Origin: Fulvimarina pelagi HTCC2506
GTDB taxonomy: Bacteria > Pseudomonadota > Alphaproteobacteria > Rhizobiales > Rhizobiaceae
Length of the DNA: 64,000 bases
Assembly: GCF_000153705.1 (NCBI RefSeq)
Contig: NZ_DS022272.1
Coordinates: forward strand, 937,839-1,001,838
Direction of reading: 5' to 3'
A model generated the notes under the pieces. It saw only the letters and a list, made by a program, of their open reading frames with translations, did no database searches and had not been told where the DNA came from. Both the position numbers and the translations under genes were made by a program. Of this stretch, positions 48,669 to 59,279 are shown piece by piece; positions within the stretch are counted from its first letter, which is position 1; each line of letters opens with the position of its first letter.

Positions 48669-49310
48669 GTGAGCAGCGAAACGCCTGACTTCGGCCCAGA
48701 ATTCCGTGAAACCCTCGATCAGCTTCTCGTTTGGCGTCGTGATGTGCGGCGTTTTCGGACGGATCCGATCGACGCAGAAGCTCTTGAGGCCGCGCTGCGT
48801 GCCTTCGATCTCGCTCCCTCTGTCGGCAACAGCCAACCCTGGCGTCTTGTGCTCGTTGAAAGTCGAAAAGTGCGCGCCGTGGTTCGAGAAAGTTTCACAC
48901 GGTGCAACGCCGAAGCCTTCGCGGCGACCACGCCCGACAAGCGCGATCTCTATGCGCGGCTGAAACTCGCCGGCCTCGACGACGCGCCGATCCATCTTGC
49001 CGTCTACTGCGATGTCCGACCCGAGCAAGGCCACGGGCTCGGCTGGCGGACGATGCCGGAAACGCTAGCCTATTCGACGGCCGGCGCGGTCGCCATGTTT
49101 TCGCTGACAGCGCGAGCCCACGACATCGGCGTCGGCTGGGTCTCGATCCTTGAACCTGACGTTCTCGCCGAAGCGCTCGATCTGCCGCGGCATTGGCGCC
49201 TTATCGCCTATCTCTGCGTCGGCTATCCCGAGAAGGAAGACGACGTGCCGGAGCTGGAACGCGCCGGCTGGCAGTCGCGCTGCGGCGACCGGCCGATCCT
49301 GCAGCGCTGA
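48669..49310 (+). CDS. bluB: 5,6-dimethylbenzimidazole synthase BluB
   Basis: This 213-residue flavin-destroying enzyme makes the lower ligand of vitamin B12. The N-terminal LLVWRRDVRRFRTDPI, APSVGNSQPWRLVLVES, LKLAGLDDAPIHLAVYCD, TMPETLAYS, and GVGWVSILEP are BluB hallmarks within the nitroreductase fold. GTG 48669 gives the family length, though the ribosome site (CGGAG) is almost touching it. Other cobalamin genes are absent here except the adenosyltransferase at the far right. Confidence 0.9.
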   Translation: MSSETPDFGPEFRETLDQLLVWRRDVRRFRTDPIDAEALEAALRAFDLAPSVGNSQPWRLVLVESRKVRAVVRESFTRCNAEAFAATTPDKRDLYARLKLAGLDDAPIHLAVYCDVRPEQGHGLGWRTMPETLAYSTAGAVAMFSLTARAHDIGVGWVSILEPDVLAEALDLPRHWRLIAYLCVGYPEKEDDVPELERAGWQSRCGDRPILQR

Positions 49311-49320
49311 CGACGCCGAC

Positions 49321-49794
49321 CTATTCGCTGGTCGCGATGAAGGCCGCCCCGTCGAACGTCATGACCGGCGCACCGTCCTGATTGGTCGCTTCGACGGCAA
49401 AGCCGATGATGCCCCAGCCGGGCTTCGACTTCGATTCGCGCTTTTCGCTGATGCGGTGCCGGTATGCAATCGTATCCCCGGCATAGACGGGCCTCGTCCA
49501 GCGGATGTTCTTGACGCCAGGCGAGGGGCCGAAATTCGGCATCGGTTTGCCGTCCGCGAGCCAAGCCTTCAGCATCTCCCGACGCCAGGCGACGTTGAGC
49601 TTCATGTAGGCCGCCGTCGTATGCCAGCCGGATGCGCAGTGGCCGCCGAACAGCGTCTTCTTCGCAAGGTCCGGATCGAGGTGGAATCGCTGGGGATCGT
49701 ACTTCGCGGCAAAGTCCAGAATCTCGCGCGCAGAGAAATGATGGCTGCCGAGCTCGTAATCGACACCCAGTTCGATCGTGTCCCAGAAGCTCAT
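49321..49794 (-). CDS. MaoC-like (R)-specific enoyl-CoA hydratase, second of pair
   Basis: This 157-residue hot-dog fold protein has the hydratase motif YDPQRFHLDPDLAKKTLFGG with the Asp-His pair, then HCASGWHTTAAYMKL. It likely acts on acyl-CoA esters. It overlaps the upstream paralogue by four bases (ATGA), suggesting a heterodimer or two related steps. No beta-oxidation genes are adjacent. Confidence 0.88.
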   Translation of the reverse strand: MSFWDTIELGVDYELGSHHFSAREILDFAAKYDPQRFHLDPDLAKKTLFGGHCASGWHTTAAYMKLNVAWRREMLKAWLADGKPMPNFGPSPGVKNIRWTRPVYAGDTIAYRHRISEKRESKSKPGWGIIGFAVEATNQDGAPVMTFDGAAFIATSE

Positions 49795-50261
49795 GCCGCC
49801 GCTCCCTCGTTATAACCCTTGCGCGTGAGGCAGAGCAGCAGATGCTCGCAGACCGCCGCCGGCTCGCCGCGCTGATTGGCTACCTCGGTCCGGATCGTCA
49901 CGATCCCGAGATGCGGCTTCTTAGTCGAGGCGCGCGAGGAGACGACGGTAGAGGTACCGGTCAGTCTGTCTCCCGGCCGAACGGGCGACTTCCAGTCCAT
50001 GTAGTTCACGCCGCCCGAGCCCTGCGACGTCGAATCGAGCAGATAGGCGTCGCAGATCATCCGCATCATCATGCCACAGAGATGCCAGCCCGATGCCGAG
50101 AGGCCACCCAGCATCGAGCCCTTCCCGGCCTCCTCGTCAAGATGGAAAGGCTGTGGATCCCATTCCTTCGCAAACTCGACGATCTCCTCCTTCGTCACCT
50201 CGTAGGGGTCGAGATCGAAGACTCGGCCTTCAGTGAAGTCTTCCAGAACGTATTTCGACAT
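49791..50261 (-). CDS. MaoC-like (R)-specific enoyl-CoA hydratase, first of pair
   Basis: This 156-residue MaoC-fold protein has EWDPQPFHLDEEAGKGSMLGGLSASGWH, matching the active-site Asp and His in the same spacing as the next gene, and PVRPGDRLTGTSTVVSSR in the hot-dog sheet. The two products differ in detail, so this is an old duplication. It is the first gene of the two-gene unit. Confidence 0.88.
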   Translation of the reverse strand: MSKYVLEDFTEGRVFDLDPYEVTKEEIVEFAKEWDPQPFHLDEEAGKGSMLGGLSASGWHLCGMMMRMICDAYLLDSTSQGSGGVNYMDWKSPVRPGDRLTGTSTVVSSRASTKKPHLGIVTIRTEVANQRGEPAAVCEHLLLCLTRKGYNEGAAA

Positions 50262-50353
50262 TGGCTCCTCGTCCCGTCGGGTCTGTCCGACCCTATTATC
50301 GGAGCGAACGCGGGAAAGCGAAATTGGGCCGGGGCCTTCCGCGCCTCTTGATC

Positions 50354-51001
50354 TCAGGCCCGCCCTGCCTCGAAATCTTCCTGAAGCTCTTCGAGGCCAA
50401 GCATCCCCGCCTCTTCGACCTTCGCTTTGTCGCTTTTCGAAATCACGTCGTTCACCGCATCGAGACGTTTCCAGCGCGCGAGGGGTGCCTCTCCGTTCTC
50501 ATCGGGCACGTGCTTTGCCGTTTCCACCCTCTGAAACTTGTGAATATAACGCGGGCAATTGACGAAAATCGCGTTCGGCTCGACTTCAGCAAGAAGCTTC
50601 GCGCCGGGATAGCCGTCTTCCTCGGTCGACGGCCGCAGGCGCGCGGTGCCGTTGATCCGCAGGCGACGCGGTGTTTCCAGATCGATGAAAAGCATGCCGA
50701 CCTTGCCAGATCCGTCGATATTGCCGGCCGACAGGAACATGCCGTTTCCATCATAGAAGGGGAACGTCAGCAGGCCCTGCTTCTCCCGAACGAAACCTTT
50801 CGGCCCTGCCTTGTAGGATACGGTCGGCTGGCCGGTTGGATCGACCGTGGAGAGGAAGAAGTAGTCGAGCGATCGGATGAAGGCGATATCGTCCTCGGTG
50901 AGCGTGTCGTGGACGATCATCTCGTCGAGTCGGGTGGCGAGCGGCTGAGTGCCTTGAGCTTCCTGAACGCGGCGGTGGCATTCCTGATAGAGATCCGACA
51001 A
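50354..51001 (-). CDS. Pyridoxamine 5'-phosphate oxidase-fold (FMN-binding split barrel) protein
   Basis: This 215-residue protein has FLSTVDPTGQPTVSYKAGPKGFV, FPFYDGNGMFLSAGNIDGSGKVGMLFIDLETPRRLRINGTARL, and NCPRYIHKFQRV, the pattern of PNPOx-like flavin proteins. The physiological substrate is not known. It is upstream of the MaoC pair with a 92-base gap, so cotranscription is possible. Confidence 0.85.
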   Translation of the reverse strand: MSDLYQECHRRVQEAQGTQPLATRLDEMIVHDTLTEDDIAFIRSLDYFFLSTVDPTGQPTVSYKAGPKGFVREKQGLLTFPFYDGNGMFLSAGNIDGSGKVGMLFIDLETPRRLRINGTARLRPSTEEDGYPGAKLLAEVEPNAIFVNCPRYIHKFQRVETAKHVPDENGEAPLARWKRLDAVNDVISKSDKAKVEEAGMLGLEELQEDFEAGRA

Positions 51002-51394
51002 GTCTTGTTCCTCCCAATTGACGCTGTTCTGCTGCCTTCGGCAAAGCGTCGGCCTCGTGCTTATCGTTCGCGGAGAGCATCAGCAATCGCGCATCCTCTT
51101 CGCTTGTCCGGGTGAACAAGAGACCGGCAAATTGACAATGAGGCCGACACCGCAAGTCTTCAGCCCCAAGGTTCATGCTTCGAGATGCTGGCCCGCCAAT
51201 GCATCGGCGGGACACCGCAAACAGAAATTGAAGCCGGACCAGAACTTGATGAACATCGACAGATAAATGCGCACAGATGTCCCTTATGACTGGTCGCTGG
51301 ATGAACGGTCAGGCTAGGGACTTCGGCCGCAAGGCTCACGGGCTGAAATACCCGTGTGTCTCGGGCCAGAATACCGCTTCTCACGTCATCAGGG
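51002..51394. other. Gap between PNPOx-like gene and lysE
   Basis: This is 393 bases without a credible gene. Short open frames on both strands lack ribosome sites and recognisable content. Hairpins are present at 51192-51211 (CCCGCC/GGCGGG) and 51337-51356 (CACGGG/CCCGTG), the latter possibly involved in ending lysE transcription (minus strand). Confidence 0.4.
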
Positions 51395-51991
51395 TCAGAG
51401 CCTGAGGACCGGATAGAGCGAAGCGACGAGCATTAGCGCCATCGTCACGTTGAAGAGCCGCAGCCGCCGCGAATTCGACAGCCAACGCCGAACCACTGTT
51501 CCGATCCACGCCCAGAGCGAGATCGCCGGAAAGCAGACGAAGGCGAAGGCAGCCGCAACCATCAGAACGGATGCGAGCGAGCGATCCGGCGCGTAGAGCG
51601 TGATCGCCGACAGCCCCATTGCCCAGGCCTTCGGATTGACCCATTGGAATGCCGCCGCTTGCAGGAAGGTGAGGGGGCGGCCTTCGACGTCGGCACGATC
51701 CGGCGGCGGCGCGCTGGCGACCTTCCAGGCCAGCCAAAGGAGATAGGCGACCGAGGCGAGTTTCAGCACGGTGTGAAGCATGGGCGCAGCGTCGAACAAC
51801 GCCATCAGGCCCATCCCGACAAGCAGAATCATCAACGAGAACCCGACCAAGATACCCAACATGTGCGGTAGGGTGCGGCGGAACCCAAAATTCGCCCCGG
51901 ACGCCATCAGCATCAGGTTGTTCGGTCCCGGCGTGATCGTCGCGACAAGCGTGAAGCTCAGAAGGGCCAGAAGAACTGGAGGGGATATCAT
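51395..51991 (-). CDS. LysE/RhtB family amino acid exporter
   Basis: This 198-residue protein has the start SFTLVATITPGPNNLMLMASGANFGFRRTLP, the family signature, then six hydrophobic helices. WVNPKAWAMGLSAI is also typical. It exports an amino acid or homoserine-lactone-like compound. It is divergent from an Lrp-type regulator (97-base gap), which probably controls it. Start ATG 51991 with GG-rich AGGGG-like sequence absent. The frame is open further upstream into the regulator region. Confidence 0.9.
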   Translation of the reverse strand: MISPPVLLALLSFTLVATITPGPNNLMLMASGANFGFRRTLPHMLGILVGFSLMILLVGMGLMALFDAAPMLHTVLKLASVAYLLWLAWKVASAPPPDRADVEGRPLTFLQAAAFQWVNPKAWAMGLSAITLYAPDRSLASVLMVAAAFAFVCFPAISLWAWIGTVVRRWLSNSRRLRLFNVTMALMLVASLYPVLRL

Positions 51992-52088
51992 TGAGTGCTT
52001 GCCTCGAAGCGTTTCCGGCGCAATGCTAAGAAGAAGAGTTCGCAATGTGGCGTCAATCGAGCCTGCCTGGCTTCGAGAGGTGCAATCA

Positions 52089-52544
52089 ATGACGGCCTTG
52101 GACCCTATCAGCGAGAGAATATTGCGCGAACTCATACGCGACGGGCGGCTGAGCAACGTTCAGCTCGCACAACGCGTCGGCCTTTCCGCATCGGCCTGCC
52201 TGCGCCGCGTGCAGGAACTCGAGCGTTCCGGCGTCATCCGTGGCTATCGTGCGGTCCTTAATGCCGAATGCATGGGACGGGGCTTTATCGCATATGTCAT
52301 GGTCGGCTTGTCGCTTCACACCAAGGCGGCGCAGGAAGGGTTCGAGAGGGCCATGGCCGGTGCGCGCGACGTCGTCGAATGCCACAACGTCGCTGGCGCC
52401 TTCGAATATCTTCTGCGGGTCGAGAGCGCGGACCTCTCGAGTTACAAGCGCTTCCACACCGAAGTCCTCGGGACACAGGCACATGTCAACGCGATTACCT
52501 CCTACGTCGTCATGGGATCGCCGAAAGACGAACGCGCCGCGTGA
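52089..52544 (+). CDS. Lrp/AsnC family transcriptional regulator
   Basis: This 151-residue protein has a helix-turn-helix (ILRELIRDGRLSNVQLAQRVGLSASACLRRVQELERSGVIRGY) and a C-terminal RAM ligand-binding domain (GAFEYLLRVESADLSSYKRF). Lrp-type regulators respond to amino acids and often control a divergent LysE-type exporter, as is arranged here. GAGAGGTG precedes ATG 52089. Confidence 0.93.
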   Translation: MTALDPISERILRELIRDGRLSNVQLAQRVGLSASACLRRVQELERSGVIRGYRAVLNAECMGRGFIAYVMVGLSLHTKAAQEGFERAMAGARDVVECHNVAGAFEYLLRVESADLSSYKRFHTEVLGTQAHVNAITSYVVMGSPKDERAA

Positions 52545-52620
52545 GAGCTTTCTCGGGACGTGAACGGGCACGGTCTCGGGCGCTTGAATCGGTCACATCC
52601 GGCTGATATCTCTTTCTTCG

Positions 52621-52715
52621 TCCAAGGGGAGTTCCGGCAAGGAACTGAGAGGCTGCTATACACTGCGCGGCGACCCGTAGAACCTGATCCAGTTCGTACT
52701 GGCGTAGGGATGGAA
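52621..52715 (+). promoter_or_regulatory. TPP (THI-box) riboswitch upstream of thiC
   Basis: The aptamer is clear: CCAAGGGGAG with ACTGAGAGG (P2-P3 side), then GACCCGTAGAACCTGATCC and GGCGTAGGGATGG with CTGATCCAGTTCGTACTGG as the P4-P5 arm. TPP binding lowers expression of thiamine genes in proteobacteria, usually by hiding the ribosome site. The aptamer ends about 110 bases before ATG 52827. Confidence 0.95.
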
Positions 52716-52784
52716 GAACGCTGCGGATCAAGTTTCCACCTGGTCGTCCGAGGCATTTCGCGGCAGCTTTTCGATCACCGATGA

Positions 52785-54650
<1,866 letters not shown>

Positions 54651-54654
54651 GCTC

Positions 54655-55635
54655 ATGCAGATATCCGTCATCGGGGCAGGGGTCGCGGGGCTGTGCGCCG
54701 CCGTGACCCTCGCCGAGCGTGGCGCTTCGGTCACCGTTCACGAGAGAGCCGGCGGTTTAGGTCCACAGGCTGCATCCTGGCTCGCCGGCGGTATGCTGGC
54801 GCCCTGGTGCGAGACCGAAAGCGCCGACCGCGCCATCGTCGAACCCGGCTTGGCCGCCATCGACTGGTGGGCCGAACGGGTGCCGGATGTGAGGCGGGAG
54901 GGAACGCTCGTCATCGCCCCGGCTCGCGATTCCGGCGAACTCTCGCGCTTTGCCCGACGGATCGGCAATCAGGCCGAGCGACTGGACGAGGCGGGTCTCG
55001 CAGCACTCGAACCCGTGCTGGCCGGTCGCTTCCGGCAAAGTCTTCACTATCCGCAGGAAGCTCATCTCGATCCTCGCAAGGCGCTTGAGGCCCTTGCCGG
55101 CCGGTTGTCCGATCTTGATGGCTCTGTCTGTTTCGGGTCGTCCGCAGAACCGGCGGGCGCGAAAGGCGATATCGTCGTCGACTGCCGTGGCATCGCCGGA
55201 GATCAATCGGAGCTTCGCCCGGTTCGCGGCGAAATGCTGATCCTCCGCACGTCTGAAGTCACTCTGTCGCGACCGGTCCGTCTCCTCCATCCGCGCATGC
55301 CGGTCTACGTCGTTCCGCGCGAGGCCGGCCGCTTCATGGTCGGCGCGACGATGCTGGAAAGTGGCTCGACTGGCGGTGTGACGCTCCGCTCGGCGGTGGA
55401 ACTGATGAACGCGGCCTATGCGATCCATCCTGCCTTCGCAGAGGCGGAGGTCGAAGAAATGAGCGCGGGGCTTCGTCCGTCCTTTTCCGACAACCTGCCT
55501 CGGGTCACGCAGTCCGGACGCGTCGTCTCGGTAAACGGCCTCTATCGTCACGGCTTTCTCCTGGCACCCTCTTGCGCGCGGGAGGCTGCGGACCTCATCT
55601 TTGGTCAAACCGATCAGAAGGAGAACGCGGCATGA
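54655..55635 (+). CDS. thiO: Glycine oxidase ThiO
   Basis: This 326-residue FAD enzyme makes dehydroglycine for thiazole synthesis. The Rossmann motif is VIGAGVAGLCAAVTLAERGA at the N terminus, with ASWLAGGMLAPWCETE and, near the end, GLYRHGFLLAPS, all typical of ThiO. It starts 4 bases after thiC and overlaps thiS by four bases (ATGA). Confidence 0.94.
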   Translation: MQISVIGAGVAGLCAAVTLAERGASVTVHERAGGLGPQAASWLAGGMLAPWCETESADRAIVEPGLAAIDWWAERVPDVRREGTLVIAPARDSGELSRFARRIGNQAERLDEAGLAALEPVLAGRFRQSLHYPQEAHLDPRKALEALAGRLSDLDGSVCFGSSAEPAGAKGDIVVDCRGIAGDQSELRPVRGEMLILRTSEVTLSRPVRLLHPRMPVYVVPREAGRFMVGATMLESGSTGGVTLRSAVELMNAAYAIHPAFAEAEVEEMSAGLRPSFSDNLPRVTQSGRVVSVNGLYRHGFLLAPSCAREAADLIFGQTDQKENAA

Positions 55636-55829
55636 GGGTCGTTCTCAATGGCGAACCTGCCGAAATCGACGCCGACACGCTGGACCGGGCGCTCGCCGAG
55701 CTCGGCTATGGGGATGCGGTCGTGGCGACCGCACTCAACAGTGAATTTGTCCCCGCACCGATGCGCGGCGAAGCTCGCATAGCGGAAGACGACCGCATCG
55801 AGATCATCGCCCCGATGAAGGGAGGGTGA
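55632..55829 (+). CDS. thiS: Sulfur carrier protein ThiS
   Basis: This 65-residue ubiquitin-like protein ends in Gly-Gly ([10 protein letters not shown]), the site of thiocarboxylate formation by Thi[10 protein letters not shown] at the start is typical. The start is set by the ATGA overlap with thiO. The gene continues into thiG after 4 bases. Confidence 0.94.
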   Translation: MRVVLNGEPAEIDADTLDRALAELGYGDAVVATALNSEFVPAPMRGEARIAEDDRIEIIAPMKGG

Positions 55830-55833
55830 TCCA

Positions 55834-56604
55834 ATGGACATCTACGGTGAGACCTTCACCAGCCGGCTGATGCTCGGCACCGCGCGCTATCCTTCGCCCG
55901 ACATCCTGAAGCAGTCGATCGAGGCTTCCGGTGCGGAGATCGTCACGGTTTCCCTTCGCCGTGAATCCGCCAACGAGCGGGCAGGGCAGGCCTTCTGGAA
56001 CCTGATCCGCGAGACCGGCGTCCGAGTGCTTCCGAACACGGCCGGTTGCCACTCGGTGCGAGAGGCCGTGACGACCGCGCAGATGGCGCGCGAGGTCTTC
56101 GGGACGAACTGGGTAAAGCTCGAAGTCATCGGCGATGCCGACACGCTCCAGCCCGATCTCTTCGGCCTCGTCGAGGCAGCGCGGATCCTCACCAAAGACG
56201 GTTTTCAGGTGTTCGCCTATACGACGGAGGACCTCGTCGCCGCCGATCGTCTCGTCGAAGCCGGTTGCCGTGTGCTGATGCCTTGGGGCTCGCCGATCGG
56301 CTCGGCCCGGGGGCTCAACAATGTCTATGGGCTGAGAGCGATGCGCGCGCGTTTTCCGGAGGCGACGCTTCTCGTTGATGCCGGCATCGGCGTCCCGTCA
56401 CATGCGGCGCAGGCGATGGAGCTCGGCTATGACGGCGTGCTTCTGTCCTCGGCCGTCGCGCTCGCAGGCGATCCGGTCTCGATGGCCCGCGCCTTCCGTC
56501 TTTCCGTCGAAGCCGGCCGGCTCGCTTTCGAAGCCGATCCGCTGCAGCCGCGCGATATGGCCGAACCCTCGACGCCCGTTCTCGGCCTTGCTAGCTTTGC
56601 CTGA
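55834..56604 (+). CDS. thiG: Thiazole synthase ThiG
   Basis: This 256-residue TIM-barrel enzyme condenses DXP, dehydroglycine and ThiS sulfur into the thiazole. [37 protein letters not shown] and WVKLEVIGD (with the Schiff-base Lys in this strand) are all ThiG features, as is [17 protein letters not shown]. The stop overlaps the thiE start by one base (TGATG). Confidence 0.97.
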   Translation: MDIYGETFTSRLMLGTARYPSPDILKQSIEASGAEIVTVSLRRESANERAGQAFWNLIRETGVRVLPNTAGCHSVREAVTTAQMAREVFGTNWVKLEVIGDADTLQPDLFGLVEAARILTKDGFQVFAYTTEDLVAADRLVEAGCRVLMPWGSPIGSARGLNNVYGLRAMRARFPEATLLVDAGIGVPSHAAQAMELGYDGVLLSSAVALAGDPVSMARAFRLSVEAGRLAFEADPLQPRDMAEPSTPVLGLASFA

Positions 56605-57209
56605 TGCGGCTCGATCCCTTCTATCTCATCGTCGACAGCGCCGATTGGATCGAGCGTCTGGTCCCGCTGGGGGTGAGACTGGTGCAGTTGCGTGTGAAAG
56701 ATGCGTCGCGCGAGGCGCTGCTTGAGCATATTCGCCGTTCTCGCGAAGTCTGCAACGCCCATGGGTGCCAGTTGGTCGTTAACGACTACTGGAAGCTGGC
56801 GATCGAAGAAGGCTGCGATTTCGTCCATCTTGGGCAGGAGGATCTTCTTCGGGCGGATGTGCCGGCCATTCGAAAGGCTGGCCTCAAGCTGGGCGTCTCG
56901 ACCCACGATGAAGCCGAACTCGCCGCTGCGCTCGCCGCTGATCCGGATTACGTCGCCCTCGGTCCGATCTGGCCAACGATCCTCAAGGCCATGAAATGGG
57001 CGCCGCAGACGCCCGAAAAGCTCAACACATGGCGCAGAGCGGTAGGCGATATTCCGCTCGTTGCCATCGGCGGGATTACAGTTGAGCGGCTTCCGCAGGT
57101 CTTCGCGAGTGGCGCCGATATCGCAGCCGTCGTCACCGACATCACCCGGAACGAGGACCCGGAGGCGAGAACAGCGGAATGGATCGCAGCGACGAGGCGC
57201 ACGCCGTAA
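56604..57209 (+). CDS. thiE: Thiamine-phosphate synthase ThiE
   Basis: This 201-residue TIM-barrel enzyme joins HMP-PP and thiazole phosphate. VRLVQLRVKDASREALLEHI, VVNDYWKLAIEEGCDFVHLGQEDLL, LKLGVSTHDEAELAAAL and PDYVALGPIWPT agree with ThiE. It ends the operon. HMP-phosphate kinase ThiD and ThiF are not encoded in this window. Confidence 0.94.
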   Translation: MRLDPFYLIVDSADWIERLVPLGVRLVQLRVKDASREALLEHIRRSREVCNAHGCQLVVNDYWKLAIEEGCDFVHLGQEDLLRADVPAIRKAGLKLGVSTHDEAELAAALAADPDYVALGPIWPTILKAMKWAPQTPEKLNTWRRAVGDIPLVAIGGITVERLPQVFASGADIAAVVTDITRNEDPEARTAEWIAATRRTP

Positions 57210-57251
57210 GACGACTGGGGTGCCGCGAATGGGTCCTTTGGTCTGGAGCGT

Positions 57252-57614
57252 TCAAACCGCTCCTTCGCTCCATGGATCGATGATTTCGACACCGAGCGCT
57301 TGGAAATCAGAGATGTTTCTTATGGGGACGGGCATCCCGTGGACGATTCCCGTGGCGGGGATCATCGCGTCCGGCGTAATGCTCCGATATGGTGTCGGAA
57401 GGCATCCGCAAAGGTCCGCTGCATCTTGCCCGAATGGGCGCACGCGTCCCGTGAATTCGATCATGAGTTTCGCCAGCCCGCTTTCCAGGCTCTCGGCGAA
57501 GTCAGGATCACGGATTTGCCTGACGATTCCGAACCGGATTTCCGCAATGTAGATGTTTGCGAGTTCGACGCTGTAGCTGTCCTGATTGGCGAGCTGGACC
57601 CCGACAGTCCTCAC
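57252..57614 (-). pseudogene. Truncated VapC/FitB-type PIN toxin remnant
   Basis: The minus frame keeps the C-terminal three quarters of a VapC PIN ribonuclease: IYIAEIRFGI with a conserved Glu, PDAMIPATGIVHGM, RNISDFQALGVEIIDPW. The first 25-30 residues, which hold the LDTNVxSE acidic residue, are missing, and the frame begins inside the end of ychF. No antitoxin gene is next to it. It is probably an inactive leftover of a toxin-antitoxin pair cut during rearrangement. The identity comes from motif memory. Confidence 0.7.
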
Positions 57615-58714
57615 ACGTTGAACTTGAACAGCATCACATCGCCGTCCGCGACGACATATTCCTTGCCTTCGTCCCGGGCCTTGCCGGCGTCCTTCGCGGG
57701 AACTTCGCCGCCGAGGGTGACGTAGTCGTCGTAGGCGATTGTCTGGGCGCGGATGAAGCCTTTTTCGAAGTCGGTATGGATGACGCCGGCGGCCTGCGGT
57801 GCCTTCGCGCCATTATGGACGGTCCAGGCTCGGGTCTCTTTTGGGCCGGCGGTGAAATAGGTGATCAGATCCAGGAGGTCGTAGCCGGCGCGGATCAGGC
57901 GGTCTAGGCCGGGCTCAGTGAGGCCCATGGTTTCCAGGAACTCGCTGGTTTCGGCCTCGTCTAGCTGGGCGATTTCGGCCTCGATGGCGGCGGAGATGAC
58001 CACCGCACCAGCACCTTGAGATTCCGCCATCTTGGCGACGTCGGCAGCGTGGTGATTGCCGGTAGCGGCGTCGTTCTCCGCAACGTTGCAGACGTAGAGG
58101 ACGGGCTTGGAGGTAAGGAGGTTGAGGGCGCGCAGGGTCCGCCGGTCTTCCGGATCGAGGTCTTCGACGATCGTGCGGACGGGCTTGCCATCGTTCAGCG
58201 CTTCCAGCGCCTTTTCCATCACGGGCAATTGGGCGAGCGCCTCTTTGTCCTTGCCGGTCGCTTTCTTGCGGGTATTCACGACGCGCCGCTCCAAGCTTTC
58301 GAGATCGGCGATCATCAGCTCGGTCTCGACCGTTTCGGCGTCGGCGACGGGGTCGATCTTGCCTTCCACGTGAGCGATGTCCTCGTCCTCGAAGCAGCGC
58401 AGCACGTGGACGATGGCATCGACCTCGCGGATATTGGCGAGGAACTGGTTCCCGAGCCCTTCACCCTTCGAAGCGCCGCGCACCAGGCCGGCGATGTCGA
58501 CAAAGGTGATGCGCGTCGGGATGACGTTGGCGGATTTCGCGATGCCGGCAATGTTCTTGAGCCGCGAATCGGGGACGGCGACGTCGCCCGTGTTCGGCTC
58601 GATGGTGCAGAACGGGTAGTTCGCGGCCTGGGCGGCAGCGGTTTTGGTGAGGGCGTTGAAAAGCGTCGACTTGCCGACGTTCGGCAGGCCGACGATGCCG
58701 CATCTGAAACCCAT
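57611..58714 (-). CDS. ychF: Redox-regulated ribosome-associated ATPase YchF (Obg family)
   Basis: This 367-residue protein starts MGFRCGIVGLPNVGKSTLFN and carries the P-loop NVGKST, G2/G3 region FVDIAGLVRGASKGEGLGN, and the C-terminal TGS-like domain with GFIRAQTIAYDDYV. The N[T/K]xD motif is modified (VLYVCNVAEND), as is normal for YchF which prefers ATP. It may affect ribosome function and stress. The end overlaps the PIN remnant by four bases. Confidence 0.96.
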   Translation of the reverse strand: MGFRCGIVGLPNVGKSTLFNALTKTAAAQAANYPFCTIEPNTGDVAVPDSRLKNIAGIAKSANVIPTRITFVDIAGLVRGASKGEGLGNQFLANIREVDAIVHVLRCFEDEDIAHVEGKIDPVADAETVETELMIADLESLERRVVNTRKKATGKDKEALAQLPVMEKALEALNDGKPVRTIVEDLDPEDRRTLRALNLLTSKPVLYVCNVAENDAATGNHHAADVAKMAESQGAGAVVISAAIEAEIAQLDEAETSEFLETMGLTEPGLDRLIRAGYDLLDLITYFTAGPKETRAWTVHNGAKAPQAAGVIHTDFEKGFIRAQTIAYDDYVTLGGEVPAKDAGKARDEGKEYVVADGDVMLFKFNV

Positions 58715-58840
58715 GGGGGCAATCCTTCGCAATGGTTCGCCGGGCGCGGGGAGGACGCGCCGAGGCTGATTGGGCGCTCAATGCAGCGCAATCAGCGACG
58801 GGTCAACATTGCGGCGGTCTGCAGAAGAAGCGTGCCCGTC

Positions 58841-59104
58841 CTATTCGTCCGAATCGCCCGGAGTCATGCCGAGGGCTTGGAGATAGAGATCCAGAATTGC
58901 CTCTTGCTCCTGACGTTCGTTCTGGTCCTGTTTGCGGATGGAGATGATCTTCTTCAGCACCTTCGTGTCGAAGCCATTGCCCTTAGCCTCCGCGTAGACG
59001 TCCTTTATATCATCGGCGATCGTCTTCTTTTCTTCCTCCAGCCGCTCAATGCGCTCGACGAAAGAGCGGAGGTGATCGCCAGCAACGGCAGTGACGTCGG
59101 ACAT
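58841..59104 (-). CDS. gapR: GapR-like nucleoid protein (DUF2312)
   Basis: This 87-residue protein, beginning [23 protein letters not shown] and continuing [23 protein letters not shown], then [19 protein letters not shown], matches the DUF2312/UPF0335 family. The Caulobacter member GapR binds overtwisted DNA and helps gyrase/topo IV. Almost all helix and highly charged. It sits between ychF and DUF1244, with a 126-base upstream gap to the DUF1244 stop region. Confidence 0.94.
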   Translation of the reverse strand: MSDVTAVAGDHLRSFVERIERLEEEKKTIADDIKDVYAEAKGNGFDTKVLKKIISIRKQDQNERQEQEAILDLYLQALGMTPGDSDE

Positions 59105-59279
59105 CTAATATCTCTCCCGAACGAGATGGGTTTTTGAACACAGCCGGCCGCACCCGGCCGCGCGAAGACATTCGCTGCGAGGCCTGGCCGTGCATCCTGC
59201 GTAGGCCAACTGGTCGCATCGCAGGGTTAACAGGCGGTTAGCGTCAGGCCGCGCGGAGTTGAATCCGCGCGACGGCTGT

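Noticed and set aside
57300-57725. Plus-strand frame over the PIN remnant
   Set aside because: The minus strand shows clear PIN motifs, while this frame has none.
58016-59137. 373-codon plus-strand frame across ychF and gapR
   Set aside because: It spans two well-supported genes on the other strand and the gap between them.
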